Shown here one piece after another: positions 18,270-28,508 of a DNA stretch of 64,000 bases (within the stretch, counting starts at the first letter, position 1; each line of letters begins with the position of its first letter). The position numbers and the translations under genes are program-made. Location of the stretch: contig NZ_FIZY01000009.1 in assembly GCF_900060185.1 (NCBI RefSeq), positions 62,001 through 126,000 on the forward strand. Direction: 5' to 3'. A model generated the notes under the pieces. That model ran no database searches, was not told the DNA's origin, and saw only the letters and a program-made list of their open reading frames with translations. Source of the DNA: Grimontia marina (GTDB lineage Bacteria > Pseudomonadota > Gammaproteobacteria > Enterobacterales > Vibrionaceae).

Positions 18270-21200
18270 ATGTCGATCATTGAATCATTGGAGATGTTTC
18301 TCTTGCCTACGGCGAACGAACAGTTTCTGCCGACGGGCTATATAGATCCATGGCTGCAGTTACTGGCAGCCATGGTGGCGTTTATTGCAGCCGCCATGAG
18401 CTTCATTCACCGGCCGCTGGAAAAGCAGAAATTGCCATGGCTGAAGATTTCGCCTGTGCTGGTGAATGCGCTGACCCTGACTGTCAGCATGTCTTTGGTA
18501 CATGTTGTCAGTGTGACGGCCAGTCCGACTTACCAATCTCTTGGCTTCCAGCCTTCGTTGCTCTACCTGCCTTTGTTATTGATGTTCGCACTCAATTTCT
18601 CAGCCCTTCGGATGATCTCATTTGTTAAAAACAGCCCATTTCGCATGCTAATGGCATCGGGTCTCATCATGATGGCACTGATACTGCAAAATCTGATGGC
18701 ATATACCGGGGTGAACCTTGCATCCATTTCCCAACTGGATGCGGCCATATACAGCCTTGCTGCGGTGATAGCGGGATTCTTGGTCACAGTGGCAATCTTG
18801 AGCCGGTTTGCCGCTAAGAAAACTGGGTTCTGGGACAAGAATCTGACCTCAGGCCTGTTGAGTGGAGCCTGTTTTACTGTGGCGTCGCTGATAATGGCTA
18901 CTGCGTCAACTGAAACAGTGGTGCTGTCGCGTCAGCCTCTTCGTGATGAACCTTTTTTGTTTTCCATACTGGATGTGATGCTGGTTCAGGCTTTCTTGGC
19001 CATGTTCGCTATCGTGTTTAATCAACTGGCGAACGCTTGGCTTTGCAGTCATGCCGAAGCACGTTTGTTCAGTCAGCGCGAGGAGCAGTTGACGTCTATT
19101 CTCCAAACGGCGACGGAAGCCATCATTGCCATCGATCGAAAGGGGAATATCACCTATTTTAATCATTCTGCAGAGCGGATTTTCGGCTGGCACACGTCCG
19201 AAGTGCTGGGAAAAAATATACGCCTGTTGGTGACAGATGAACATCAGCATCGCCATGACATCTATATTCACAACTATCTGGAACGGCGAATGACGTCGGA
19301 TATTGTTGGCTCGGTACGAGAAGTGATGGCTAAACGTCGAGATGGATCTGAGCTTCCTGTCAGACTTTCCATTGGACATCATGACTCACAAGGTCAACAC
19401 GAATTCGTTGCCGTGATTTCGGATATTTCCGAGCAGCGGAGTATGGCCTGGGCGCTGCGCGAGAATGCCAAGCAGTACCGCGCGCTGGTCTCCAACTTGC
19501 CATGTATGGCTTTCAGAGAAATGACCGGAGTGACGCGCCATATCGTGTTCATCAGTGACGCAGCAAAGTCGCTTACGGGCTACAGCGCATCAATTCTGAC
19601 CGGAGAAAATGGCGTCTCTCACTTTGTGGACCGTATCCACCAGGGTGACACCGCAAGCTATCGTAAAGTGCGAGAACTCGCCTCCCGTCGTCATGGGAAA
19701 TATGATTGTGAATACCGCTTCCTGACCCGTGATGATGAAAAGAAATGGTTCTGGGAAATTGGACATAGTTATCGGGCAGAGGACGGCAGCACCTGGATTG
19801 ACGGCGTCATTATCGACGTGACTGAAAAGCATGAAGCTGAACAAGAATTCGAAGAAAAGTTGCGTCTTGCCGAAAAAGCCACCCAGTCCAAAGCTTCTTT
19901 CCTTGCCAATATGAGCTATGAGTTCCGCTCGCCAATGAATTCCATTCTCGGGTTAACTGAGGTGCTGATTGAGGAAGCGAAAACCCCCTCACATCGCCAT
20001 CATTTGGAGGTGATTCGCGAGTCCGGTAACAGTTTGTTGAAGCTTATCAACGATATTCTCGACACGTCCAAGTTGGAAAGCCAATCCCTGCCGCTCGACA
20101 TTTCAGACTTCTCGTTGGTACAGCTTTGTCGTCAGATAGAGTTTATCGCCCGCGAGACGGTTCAGGCCCGAGATCTTCATGTGAGTCTCCATTATAACGA
20201 TGCGCTTTGGGAGCACTATGTTGGTGACTCGCGCCGTATTAAACAGTTGCTGCAAAATCTAATGCGCAGCGCGTTGACCAAAACAGAAAAAGGTAATGTT
20301 GCCCTTCATGTGTTGCCCACCAATGATGTAGTGCGGTTTGCGGTCGCCAGTTACGCACACAACCAGAAGACGGCAAGGGTGGATGAAGCCGTGAACACGG
20401 GGCAGACACTCTCCGCAACGCTGGTGACTCAACTCATTGAGTTGATGAGTGGCCACTTATGGTTTGATGGCGAGTCGATTCATGGCTCGGTGGTGTATGC
20501 CGATTTGCCAATCATCCCTGCGCAAAGCTCCAAAAGAATGGGAGATGAGCCTTCGCTGAGTTTAGCACTTCCCGCGCTGGAGGTATTGGTTATCGATGAT
20601 GTGCAGCGCAACCAGCTGGAACTTCGGGACATGCTACTGAGGCAGGGGGTGAAAGTGCTTACTTTCACTGATCTGGAGTCAGCCGAAGATGTGTTGAAAA
20701 CCCAGGCCGTCGACATGGTATTTCTGGATGCCTATCTCAGTGACGAGCACTATCCAACACCGCAAACCCTGCGGAGCTGGTCAGCGGTGTGCAGGGAAGA
20801 GCCGCTAAAGGTTGTTGCTATGAAACTCGCCGTTGATCCGACGACAGACTGGCAGGCGTGCGGTTTTGATTTCTCAATCGATAAACCTTTTATTGGCAGT
20901 GACATCTTCAGCATGTTGGCGAAATGCTACGGTGGGGAAGAAGCAGACAATATCGCCACGCTTAATCCACCAAACGAGAATGTCGACTTGTTTGACGATG
21001 CCTGGGCACTCCAGCATTGGCCAACGACAGACATCCTGTTGAGTGTTATTCGCGAGTTCTATGCGTCTTACAACGATCTGCCGGACATTATCCGACAACT
21101 GTTGAAAGAACAGCCAGAAGCGCTGGCTCCGTTGCTGAAACAGGCAAAAGAAGCGGCGAAATGTATCGGCTTTCCAGCATTAGAGCAGCGCGTGTCAAAA

Positions 21201-21599
21201 CTTCTGAATTATCTGGAAGCAGGGGATGTGGTGAAAGCTGAGGCCAAACTTGAATTGCTGCGCAACACCCTGGAAGAAACATTTGACCGTGCATTAGCCT
21301 ACCTTGGGGTCAGAGCGCATGAACTGGAAGACAACACCCTGATCAGCAAAATGCCTCAGGAAGTCTTCGAACGTAAAACTGAAATGTTCGTCAGCAAGCT
21401 CGCAGAAGGGCAATACGACGACGAGCTTTATAAAGAACTGGTGCCGAGAATGGCAGGATTTGTGTCCCCGCTGTTGCTTTCACAGTTTGTGGCCTCCATT
21501 GAAAATTTCGAGCTGGATGAAGCATACCGCTTGATTCTGACCGTGGCTGAGCAAATGCCGACGTCACAGAATACGGGAGTACAGGGATATGGCGTATAA
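18270..21599 (+). CDS. Hybrid sensor histidine kinase-like protein with degenerate phosphotransfer sites
   Basis: An intact 1109-aa protein. An N-terminal membrane region (~1-255, about seven hydrophobic segments) precedes two PAS domains (~268-390 and ~400-525). A HisKA-like helix pair follows (~536-605), then a remnant HATPase region (~610-750), a receiver (~770-885), an Hpt-like helical domain (~910-1010) and a C-terminal helical tail. The H-box reads FLANMSYEFRSPMN: the phosphoacceptor His is Tyr550 (TAT at 19917). The N-box lacks its Asn (NLMRSALTKT) and no DxGxG motif is visible. The receiver keeps Asp776/777, Asp820 and Lys872. The Hpt position expected to be His is Lys957. ATG at 18270 is chosen; an in-frame TTG lies 18 bases upstream. 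Its stop overlaps the next gene by 11 bases. Architecture is clear; I infer it cannot autophosphorylate in the usual way. Confidence 0.88.
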   Translation: MSIIESLEMFLLPTANEQFLPTGYIDPWLQLLAAMVAFIAAAMSFIHRPLEKQKLPWLKISPVLVNALTLTVSMSLVHVVSVTASPTYQSLGFQPSLLYLPLLLMFALNFSALRMISFVKNSPFRMLMASGLIMMALILQNLMAYTGVNLASISQLDAAIYSLAAVIAGFLVTVAILSRFAAKKTGFWDKNLTSGLLSGACFTVASLIMATASTETVVLSRQPLRDEPFLFSILDVMLVQAFLAMFAIVFNQLANAWLCSHAEARLFSQREEQLTSILQTATEAIIAIDRKGNITYFNHSAERIFGWHTSEVLGKNIRLLVTDEHQHRHDIYIHNYLERRMTSDIVGSVREVMAKRRDGSELPVRLSIGHHDSQGQHEFVAVISDISEQRSMAWALRENAKQYRALVSNLPCMAFREMTGVTRHIVFISDAAKSLTGYSASILTGENGVSHFVDRIHQGDTASYRKVRELASRRHGKYDCEYRFLTRDDEKKWFWEIGHSYRAEDGSTWIDGVIIDVTEKHEAEQEFEEKLRLAEKATQSKASFLANMSYEFRSPMNSILGLTEVLIEEAKTPSHRHHLEVIRESGNSLLKLINDILDTSKLESQSLPLDISDFSLVQLCRQIEFIARETVQARDLHVSLHYNDALWEHYVGDSRRIKQLLQNLMRSALTKTEKGNVALHVLPTNDVVRFAVASYAHNQKTARVDEAVNTGQTLSATLVTQLIELMSGHLWFDGESIHGSVVYADLPIIPAQSSKRMGDEPSLSLALPALEVLVIDDVQRNQLELRDMLLRQGVKVLTFTDLESAEDVLKTQAVDMVFLDAYLSDEHYPTPQTLRSWSAVCREEPLKVVAMKLAVDPTTDWQACGFDFSIDKPFIGSDIFSMLAKCYGGEEADNIATLNPPNENVDLFDDAWALQHWPTTDILLSVIREFYASYNDLPDIIRQLLKEQPEALAPLLKQAKEAAKCIGFPALEQRVSKLLNYLEAGDVVKAEAKLELLRNTLEETFDRALAYLGVRAHELEDNTLISKMPQEVFERKTEMFVSKLAEGQYDDELYKELVPRMAGFVSPLLLSQFVASIENFELDEAYRLILTVAEQMPTSQNTGVQGYGV

Positions 21600-22557
21600 A
21601 GTGCTTGTGGTCGATGATGAACCCAGCAACCTTCATGTAATGCGCACTATCTTGCAGGATCAATACACGCTGATCTTTGCCAAGAGCGGAGAGCGTGCCA
21701 TAGAGCTGACCATACAACAGCGACCAGATCTTATCCTTTTAGATATCATGATGCCGGGAATGAATGGTTATGAAGTTTGCCGCGCGCTGAAAAATGAAAA
21801 GGCCGTAAGTCACATTCCCATTATTATCGTGTCTGCACTTGATGAATACCAAAGCGAGGTTGAAGGACTAAAAAGCGGAGCAGCAGATTTCCTGATAAAG
21901 CCGGTTTCGCCTGAGTTGGTAAAAAGCCGGGTGGCAAATCTGCTGGGAGAAGCGCGAGCCACTATTATGCGGGAAAACTACCAATTGGTCATAAATCAGA
22001 TAGCTGCAGTTGCGGCTCTGCATAACAACTACGTCGAAATCTCTGCGCCGCGTATTGCTAAATTCTGTGAGTGGTTGTCGGTAAAGTACGGCCTCACCAC
22101 ATCTAAGGCTGAAGATGTCGGTCTTGCTTACCCGCTTTGCCAGATAGGAGAGTTGTGGGATGACGGCGGGAATAACACGACAGCGGAGAGCCGCAGCTTA
22201 TTGCTGCTTTCAGAGGCTACGAAAGGTTTTGCCTGTGTAGCGGTCACACTTCTGACTTACAAAAACACGCGATGGGACGGTTCTGGTTTCCCGGAAATTG
22301 AGGCAGATAAAATCCCTGAGGAGTGTCGGGTTGTGACGGTGGCTGAAGCGATTGATCGGGAAATCGAGAGTCATGAAGGCAGTGTATCAGACAGGGTGAA
22401 AGGGGCGATTGAAACTGTTTCACAAGAGGCAGGAACGCTTGCGGACCCCCGGCTAATCCACATCCTTGACGAGAATAGCGATGAACTCAGCCATCTCTAT
22501 TTTGACTGGTTGTCATCGCCTTGGCCAACGCCCATTCTTCCTATCAACGAGTTCTGA
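21589..22557 (+). CDS. Receiver protein with degenerate HD-GYP-like output domain
   Basis: A 322-aa response regulator. The receiver (~1-120) is intact: Asp9/Asp10, phospho-acceptor Asp52 in LLDIMMPGMNG, and Lys104 in IKP. The C-terminal half (~130-320) aligns by pattern with HD-GYP cyclic-di-GMP phosphodiesterases but has lost the metal ligands. The HD pair reads Cys184-Gln185, the HHE motif before WDGSG reads Lys-Asn-Thr, and the later Asp reads Glu253. WDGSGFP is retained where GYP is expected. It overlaps the upstream hybrid sensor gene by 11 bases, so the two are surely co-translated. I infer a non-enzymatic output (binding or protein-protein switch). The family assignment of the output domain is by eye. 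Confidence 0.82.
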   Translation: MAYKVLVVDDEPSNLHVMRTILQDQYTLIFAKSGERAIELTIQQRPDLILLDIMMPGMNGYEVCRALKNEKAVSHIPIIIVSALDEYQSEVEGLKSGAADFLIKPVSPELVKSRVANLLGEARATIMRENYQLVINQIAAVAALHNNYVEISAPRIAKFCEWLSVKYGLTTSKAEDVGLAYPLCQIGELWDDGGNNTTAESRSLLLLSEATKGFACVAVTLLTYKNTRWDGSGFPEIEADKIPEECRVVTVAEAIDREIESHEGSVSDRVKGAIETVSQEAGTLADPRLIHILDENSDELSHLYFDWLSSPWPTPILPINEF

Positions 22558-22624
22558 TGCAGTGCGAATAAGCCTGTGTTAGCATTTGCGCCCAGTCCCG
22601 CTGATGTTGTGCGGGCAGGACGTG

Positions 22625-23215
22625 ATGGGAACGATTGTGCTGCTGATTATTGATAATTACGACTCTTTTACCTTCAACCTATACCAGTACTTTTGCCAGT
22701 TGGGTGTCGAAGTAGAAGTGCACCGCAATGACGCTATCACGCTCGCTGACATCGAGGCCATGGCTCCCTCGCACCTAGTCATCTCGCCAGGACCCTGCAC
22801 GCCGGACGATGCGGGTATCTCACTTGAGGCTATCAAACATTTTGCCGGAAAGCTGCCGATTCTAGGCGTGTGTTTGGGGCATCAAGCCCTGGCTCAGGTT
22901 TTTGGTGGCAAAGTCATTCGGGCAAAACAGGTGATGCATGGCAAAACCAGCCCAGTGATTCATCGAGATGTTGGCGTATTTCAGTCTCTTAATAACCCGT
23001 TAACGGTCACTCGCTACCATTCTTTGGTGGTGGGGGCCAAATCACTGCCAGACTGCTTTGAAATCACTGCGTGGACAGAAGTAGACGGTGCGTTCGATGA
23101 AATCATGGGGATCCGCCACAAAATACTCGCGCTTGAAGGGGTTCAGTTTCATCCGGAAAGCATTCTGACTGAGCAGGGCCACCAGCTTCTACAAAACTTC
23201 CTCTCTCGCTATTGA
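22625..23215 (+). CDS. pabA: Aminodeoxychorismate synthase glutamine amidotransferase component (PabA/TrpG type)
   Basis: This class I glutamine amidotransferase supplies ammonia to PabB for 4-amino-4-deoxychorismate in folate synthesis; it may also serve anthranilate synthase. Signatures: [18 protein letters not shown] at the N terminus, [11 protein letters not shown], the nucleophile loop GVCLGHQ, and the catalytic His-Glu in GVQFHPES. It is about 196 aa. The start is ATG 22625, five bases after AGGA; GTG 22637 would give the more usual N terminus and cannot be excluded. Placement before argD follows the Vibrio order and favours pabA over trpG. Confidence 0.9.
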   Translation: MGTIVLLIIDNYDSFTFNLYQYFCQLGVEVEVHRNDAITLADIEAMAPSHLVISPGPCTPDDAGISLEAIKHFAGKLPILGVCLGHQALAQVFGGKVIRAKQVMHGKTSPVIHRDVGVFQSLNNPLTVTRYHSLVVGAKSLPDCFEITAWTEVDGAFDEIMGIRHKILALEGVQFHPESILTEQGHQLLQNFLSRY

Positions 23216-23539
23216 ATCCTTGGCTGGTTTTCAGTGCTCAGAACCTGTGTTGAAAGCTGATCATTGTCACTGTTTTTACATTTTCGTTTCGCCGTTTCCC
23301 AACTGTTAACAGTGAAACCTTATTCACTCCCTTCGCGCCATCTCTCGTTTATTTCCCAACAGGAAAGACAGTCTTACCGCTTGTTCTATTAATCATTTAC
23401 CCTTCTTCACGCATAAATATGGCACTTGTGTGAATTTCCCATAGTTTATTGCGCTAGATTATAAAATTTTCTGCTATTGATGTGGTTAATAGAATGTAAA
23501 TACTATGCTTATAGCAGAATCGACAGAAGGATATGAGCG
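23216..23539 (+). other. 324-bp pabA-argD intergenic region
   Basis: There is no ORF of note. It contains a perfect 12-bp palindrome ACTGTTAACAGT (23302-23313), an AT-rich block before argD, and a possible promoter (listed separately). The E. coli ast operon is driven by sigma54 and ArgR. A TGGCAC at 23420 resembles a -24 box, but the -12 position lacks the required GC. I could not identify a clear ArgR box. Confidence 0.5.
23477..23506 (+). promoter_or_regulatory. Possible sigma70 promoter for argD-astA-astD
   Basis: TTGATG and TACTAT are separated by 18 bp, 34 bases before the argD ATG, in AT-rich DNA. The match is moderate and was judged by eye. Confidence 0.33.
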
Positions 23540-24757
23540 ATGACAGCCGAACATAAAGTAGAACGTAAATTGTTCGATGAAGTAATGGTGCCATGTTATG
23601 CACCCATGGATATGATTCCAGATAGAGGAAAGGGTGCGCGTATTTGGGATCAGGATGGTCGTGAATACATCGATTTTGCTGGCGGTATCGCCGTAAGCTG
23701 CCTGGGCCATTGTCACCCGGTGATGGTCGACGCATTGAAAGCACAAGCCGAAAAACTTTGGCACCTGAGTAATGTCATGACCAATGCACCAGCACTTCGT
23801 CTGGCGAAAAAGCTGACCGAAGTGAGCTTTGCTGAGCGCGTCTTTTTCGCCAACTCTGGTGCGGAAGCCAACGAGGCAGCCCTGAAATTGGCACGTCGCT
23901 GGGCAGTGGATGTGCACGGCCCAGAGAAGAGTGAAATCATCGCCTTCACCCAAGGTTTCCACGGACGTACATTCTTTACCGTCACAGTGGGTGGCCAGGC
24001 AGCCTATTCTGATGGCTTTGGTCCAAAACCGGGCGATATTAGCCATCTGCCATACAACGATTTGGATGCACTGGCAGCGGCTATGTCAGATAAAACCTGC
24101 GCTGTCATGATGGAACCGCTTCAAGGTGAAGGCGGTATTGTTACGCCAGACCCTGAATTTGTTCAAGGCGTTCGTGACCTGTGTGACAAACACAATGCCC
24201 TGCTGATTTTCGATGAGGTTCAGACAGGTAATGGCCGTACAGGTACTTTCTACGCGTATGAGCAAACCGGTGTGACGCCAGACATCCTGAGTACTGCGAA
24301 ATCGCTGGGCGGTGGTATCCCAATCGGTGCCATGCTGACCACTGAAAAGCTGGCTGCTCACATGAAAGTCGGTACTCATGGCTCCACTTACGGCGGTAAC
24401 CCGCTGGCATGTGCTGTTGCAGAAGCGGTAGTGAACGAAGTGAGCAAGCCGGACGTGCTGGCTGGTGTGAAAGAGCGTGAAGGATGGTTCCGTGAAGGGC
24501 TGGAAGCACTCAATGCCAAATACAAGATGTTCAGCGAAATTCGCGGCAAAGGCCTGTTGATTGGTGCTGCTCTCAATGAAGAGTGGAAAGGCCGTGCCCG
24601 TGATGTTTTGCTGGCGGCAGGGGAAGAAGGCTTGCTGCTGCTGGTGGCGGGTACCAATGTGGTGCGTATGACTCCATCACTGGTCATCACCAAAGAAGAA
24701 GCAGAAGAAGGTTTAGCGCGACTGGATCGCGCACTGGCAAAACTGACGGCGGCATGA
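23540..24757 (+). CDS. argD: Acetylornithine/succinylornithine aminotransferase
   Basis: A PLP-dependent class III aminotransferase. In arginine synthesis it forms N-acetylornithine. In the arginine succinyltransferase (AST) pathway the same enzyme type (AstC) deaminates succinylornithine. The 405-aa protein has the PLP phosphate site [15 protein letters not shown], the [11 protein letters not shown] motif, and the Schiff-base Lys254 in TAKSLGGG. It directly precedes astA and astD, so a catabolic role is likely; in Vibrio one enzyme often serves both pathways. The ATG follows AAGGA. Confidence 0.93.
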   Translation: MTAEHKVERKLFDEVMVPCYAPMDMIPDRGKGARIWDQDGREYIDFAGGIAVSCLGHCHPVMVDALKAQAEKLWHLSNVMTNAPALRLAKKLTEVSFAERVFFANSGAEANEAALKLARRWAVDVHGPEKSEIIAFTQGFHGRTFFTVTVGGQAAYSDGFGPKPGDISHLPYNDLDALAAAMSDKTCAVMMEPLQGEGGIVTPDPEFVQGVRDLCDKHNALLIFDEVQTGNGRTGTFYAYEQTGVTPDILSTAKSLGGGIPIGAMLTTEKLAAHMKVGTHGSTYGGNPLACAVAEAVVNEVSKPDVLAGVKEREGWFREGLEALNAKYKMFSEIRGKGLLIGAALNEEWKGRARDVLLAAGEEGLLLLVAGTNVVRMTPSLVITKEEAEEGLARLDRALAKLTAA

Positions 24758-24800
24758 TCGCCCGAGGTTTTGACCACTCATTGCATCAGGAGGAAGTAAG

Positions 24801-25817
24801 ATGCTGGTAATTCGACCAATCAGAGAAACGGATTTTGACGCCTTAATGCTTTGTGCAGAGGAGTCCGGACACGGTTTTACGTCGCTCCCTGTTGACGAAA
24901 CCCTGATTAAAGGCCGTATCGATCACTCGCTGGACAGTTTTGCCCGTAACGCACAAGCACCGGGTATGGAAGGTTACCTGATGGTAGCGGAAGACACTGA
25001 AACCGGCGAAGTGGCAGGCACCACCGGCATTGAAGCGGCTATCGGGTTGGACAATCCGTTTTACAGCTACCACATCAGTAAAATCGTTCACCATTCACGT
25101 CGTCTGGATGTGCATAACGTGGTGGAAGTGCTGACCTTCGGGAACAACTACACGGGGGCGACGGAAATTTGCACCCTGTTCCTGCGCCCTGAGTTCCGTC
25201 AGGGGCTGAACGGTAAATTACTGTCCAAATGCCGCTTCCTGATGCTGGCCCAGTTCCCGGAAAAATTCTCCGACGTCATCTTTGCAGAAATGCGCGGTGT
25301 GTCTGATGAAGACGGAAACTCGCCATTCTGGGCATGGCTAAAAGAACATTTCTTCTCGATTGATTTCACCTTGGCAGACTACCTGACCGGAACGGGCCAG
25401 AAAGGTTTCATTGCTGATCTGATGCCTAAGCTGCCAATTTACGTGAGTCTGTTGAGTGAAGAAGCGCGTGAAGTGATTGGTCAGGTGCATGAGAAAACCC
25501 GTCCAGCACTTCGCCTTCTGGAAAAAGAAGGTTTCACTTGCCGTGGTTATGTCGACATTTTCGATGCTGGCCCAACGGTAGAGTGCCTTCGTCAGAACAT
25601 AGATTCTATTCGTCGATCATTCACCGCAAGAGTGAAGATCGCCGAGCACAGCAGTGCACAGGATTACCTGATCTGTAACAGCGACTTTGAAAACTTCCGC
25701 GCCACCGCAACCAAGGTTGGTGTCGATGAAGAGCGCAATGAAGTGCTTATCAGTAAGGAAGTGGCAGAAGCGCTGTTTGTACAAGATGGAGATACCGTGC
25801 GTCTGGTGTCGGTTTAG
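24801..25817 (+). CDS. astA: Arginine N-succinyltransferase
   Basis: AstA transfers succinyl from succinyl-CoA to arginine, the first step of the AST pathway of arginine degradation to glutamate. The 338-aa protein shows the AstA family core: IEAAIGLDNPFYSYHISKIVH, VLTFGNNYTGATEICTLFL and the DVIFAEMRG segment. It has a well-spaced AGGAGG before the ATG, follows argD by 43 bases and precedes astD by 12. Confidence 0.96.
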   Translation: MLVIRPIRETDFDALMLCAEESGHGFTSLPVDETLIKGRIDHSLDSFARNAQAPGMEGYLMVAEDTETGEVAGTTGIEAAIGLDNPFYSYHISKIVHHSRRLDVHNVVEVLTFGNNYTGATEICTLFLRPEFRQGLNGKLLSKCRFLMLAQFPEKFSDVIFAEMRGVSDEDGNSPFWAWLKEHFFSIDFTLADYLTGTGQKGFIADLMPKLPIYVSLLSEEAREVIGQVHEKTRPALRLLEKEGFTCRGYVDIFDAGPTVECLRQNIDSIRRSFTARVKIAEHSSAQDYLICNSDFENFRATATKVGVDEERNEVLISKEVAEALFVQDGDTVRLVSV

Positions 25818-27287
<1,470 letters not shown>

Positions 27288-27320
27288 TATTCCACAATCA
27301 CAAGCATTCAGGAGGATGTG

Positions 27321-28115
27321 ATGGAACGCGTTCAGGCTTTATTCGACGGACTTTGGAAAGATTACACCGCACGCCTTTGCCCTTCAGCAGCAAAGGTTCA
27401 TCAGTTGCTCGAAGAAGGCATGCCGCTGCTGAATGACCACATTGCGCTGCGTACCTTTGCATTGCCAAAAGTGGGTCTCGACAGGCTGGCTGCGCCTTTC
27501 ATTGCTATCGGCTATGAGCCAAAGGGTGAATATGAATTCAAAGCTAAGAAGCTGTTCGCACGCCATTTTGAACATCCGAACCCTGATGCACCTAAAGTCT
27601 TCATCAGTGAGCTTTTGGTTGGTCAATGCTCTTCAGAGCTTCAACTCGCTGTTCGCTCGCTGGTGGATCAGGTCGATGAGGACGCCTTGAATGACCCTGC
27701 TTTCCTTTATGGTGGTCGCTTGTGGGATATCGACTTTGATACCTATAAGAAACTGGCCGTTGAAAGTGAATATGCAGGTTGGCTGTCAGCACACGGGTTT
27801 GGTGCTAACCACTTTACAGTCAGTGTGAATCAGCTGAGCACTCTCGATACCGTGAAAGGTGTGAATGACCTACTGCGCCAGTCTGGCTTTGCGATTAACG
27901 AGTCTGGTGGAGAAGTGAAGGGAAACCCTGAAGTGTGCCTTGAGCAGTCTTCGACCATGGCCGACAAAGTGAATGTGGTTTTCAGCGACGGCGAACAAAC
28001 CATCCCTGGTGGTTTCTACGAATTCGCCAAGCGTTACCCGCTGGCAGATGGTTCGCTATACCAAGGCTTTGTTGAAGCGTCAGCAGATAAAATCTTTGAA
28101 AGCACCGACCAGTAA
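27321..28115 (+). CDS. DUF1338 family protein, putative 2-oxoadipate dioxygenase/decarboxylase-like
   Basis: A 264-aa member of the DUF1338 family. Some larger members (HglS of Pseudomonas) are Fe(II)-dependent 2-oxoadipate decarboxylase/dioxygenases in lysine catabolism. The probable metal ligands are visible: His in NDHIALRTF (~res 40), His in GANHFTVSV (~167) and Glu in GGFYEFAKRY (~235). The ATG at 27321 is 5 bases after GGAGG; an in-frame GTG lies just before. Only 33 bp separate it from astD, so it is probably transcribed with the ast genes. That hints at a role in amino-acid catabolism, but the substrate is not known. Confidence 0.8.
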   Translation: MERVQALFDGLWKDYTARLCPSAAKVHQLLEEGMPLLNDHIALRTFALPKVGLDRLAAPFIAIGYEPKGEYEFKAKKLFARHFEHPNPDAPKVFISELLVGQCSSELQLAVRSLVDQVDEDALNDPAFLYGGRLWDIDFDTYKKLAVESEYAGWLSAHGFGANHFTVSVNQLSTLDTVKGVNDLLRQSGFAINESGGEVKGNPEVCLEQSSTMADKVNVVFSDGEQTIPGGFYEFAKRYPLADGSLYQGFVEASADKIFESTDQ

Positions 28116-28461
28116 ACGCCTTGGATGTAATGCGCCAGCCTAGGATGTCAGTGAGGTTGGCCATTCATCATTGGAAGTTGCACCAAGTCGATGCTTCTCT
28201 TCGCCCAGCATACACTGGATATGATAGTGGGATGGATCACTGAATCCAGTCATTTCTGTGCTGAGATGCCCTGGTGTAACGGGGATTGGCGGTTGCTGTG
28301 TTGATGATGATAAGTGCTGGATTTCCATGTCCATACCGATATTTCCTAACAGAAATGATGCATGCAGATGCATATTAATATATACGTAACTTGCATTGAA
28401 AGTTAGCACTGAATAATGACATTCGCAGGAAAATTGGCATGATCATGATCACGCTATAAAC
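28116..28461. other. Intergenic region between DUF1338 gene and crp terminator
   Basis: 346 bp with no strongly supported gene. It contains one candidate small ORF on the minus strand (listed separately) and no clear terminator for the ast/DUF1338 transcript. Confidence 0.5.
28140..28334 (-). CDS. Candidate 64-aa hypothetical protein
   Basis: A minus-strand frame begins MDMEIQHLSSSTQQ and ends EWPTSLTS. Its ATG is nine bases after AGGA. It is polar with no membrane segment, and I recognise no family. It could also start upstream (to 28409, 89 aa). Support is limited to the ribosome-binding-like sequence and the fact that it fills an otherwise empty gap. Confidence 0.27.
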   Translation of the reverse strand: MDMEIQHLSSSTQQPPIPVTPGHLSTEMTGFSDPSHYHIQCMLGEEKHRLGATSNDEWPTSLTS

Positions 28462-28490
28462 AAAAAAGCCACCGAGAAACCGGTGGCTTT
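28462..28490 (-). terminator. Rho-independent terminator of crp
   Basis: Stem AAAGCCACCG/CGGTGGCTTT (10 bp) closes a 6-base loop. Read on the minus strand it is followed by six or seven Ts. It lies about 20 bases beyond the crp stop. Confidence 0.9.
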
Positions 28491-28508
28491 CTCTTATGTA
28501 GGGTGCTT

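Noticed and set aside
23420-23436. Sigma54-type promoter before argD/ast genes (TGGCAC at 23420)
   Set aside because: The -24 box is acceptable, but the -12 position does not have the required GC at the right spacing, and no NtrC sites were recognised.
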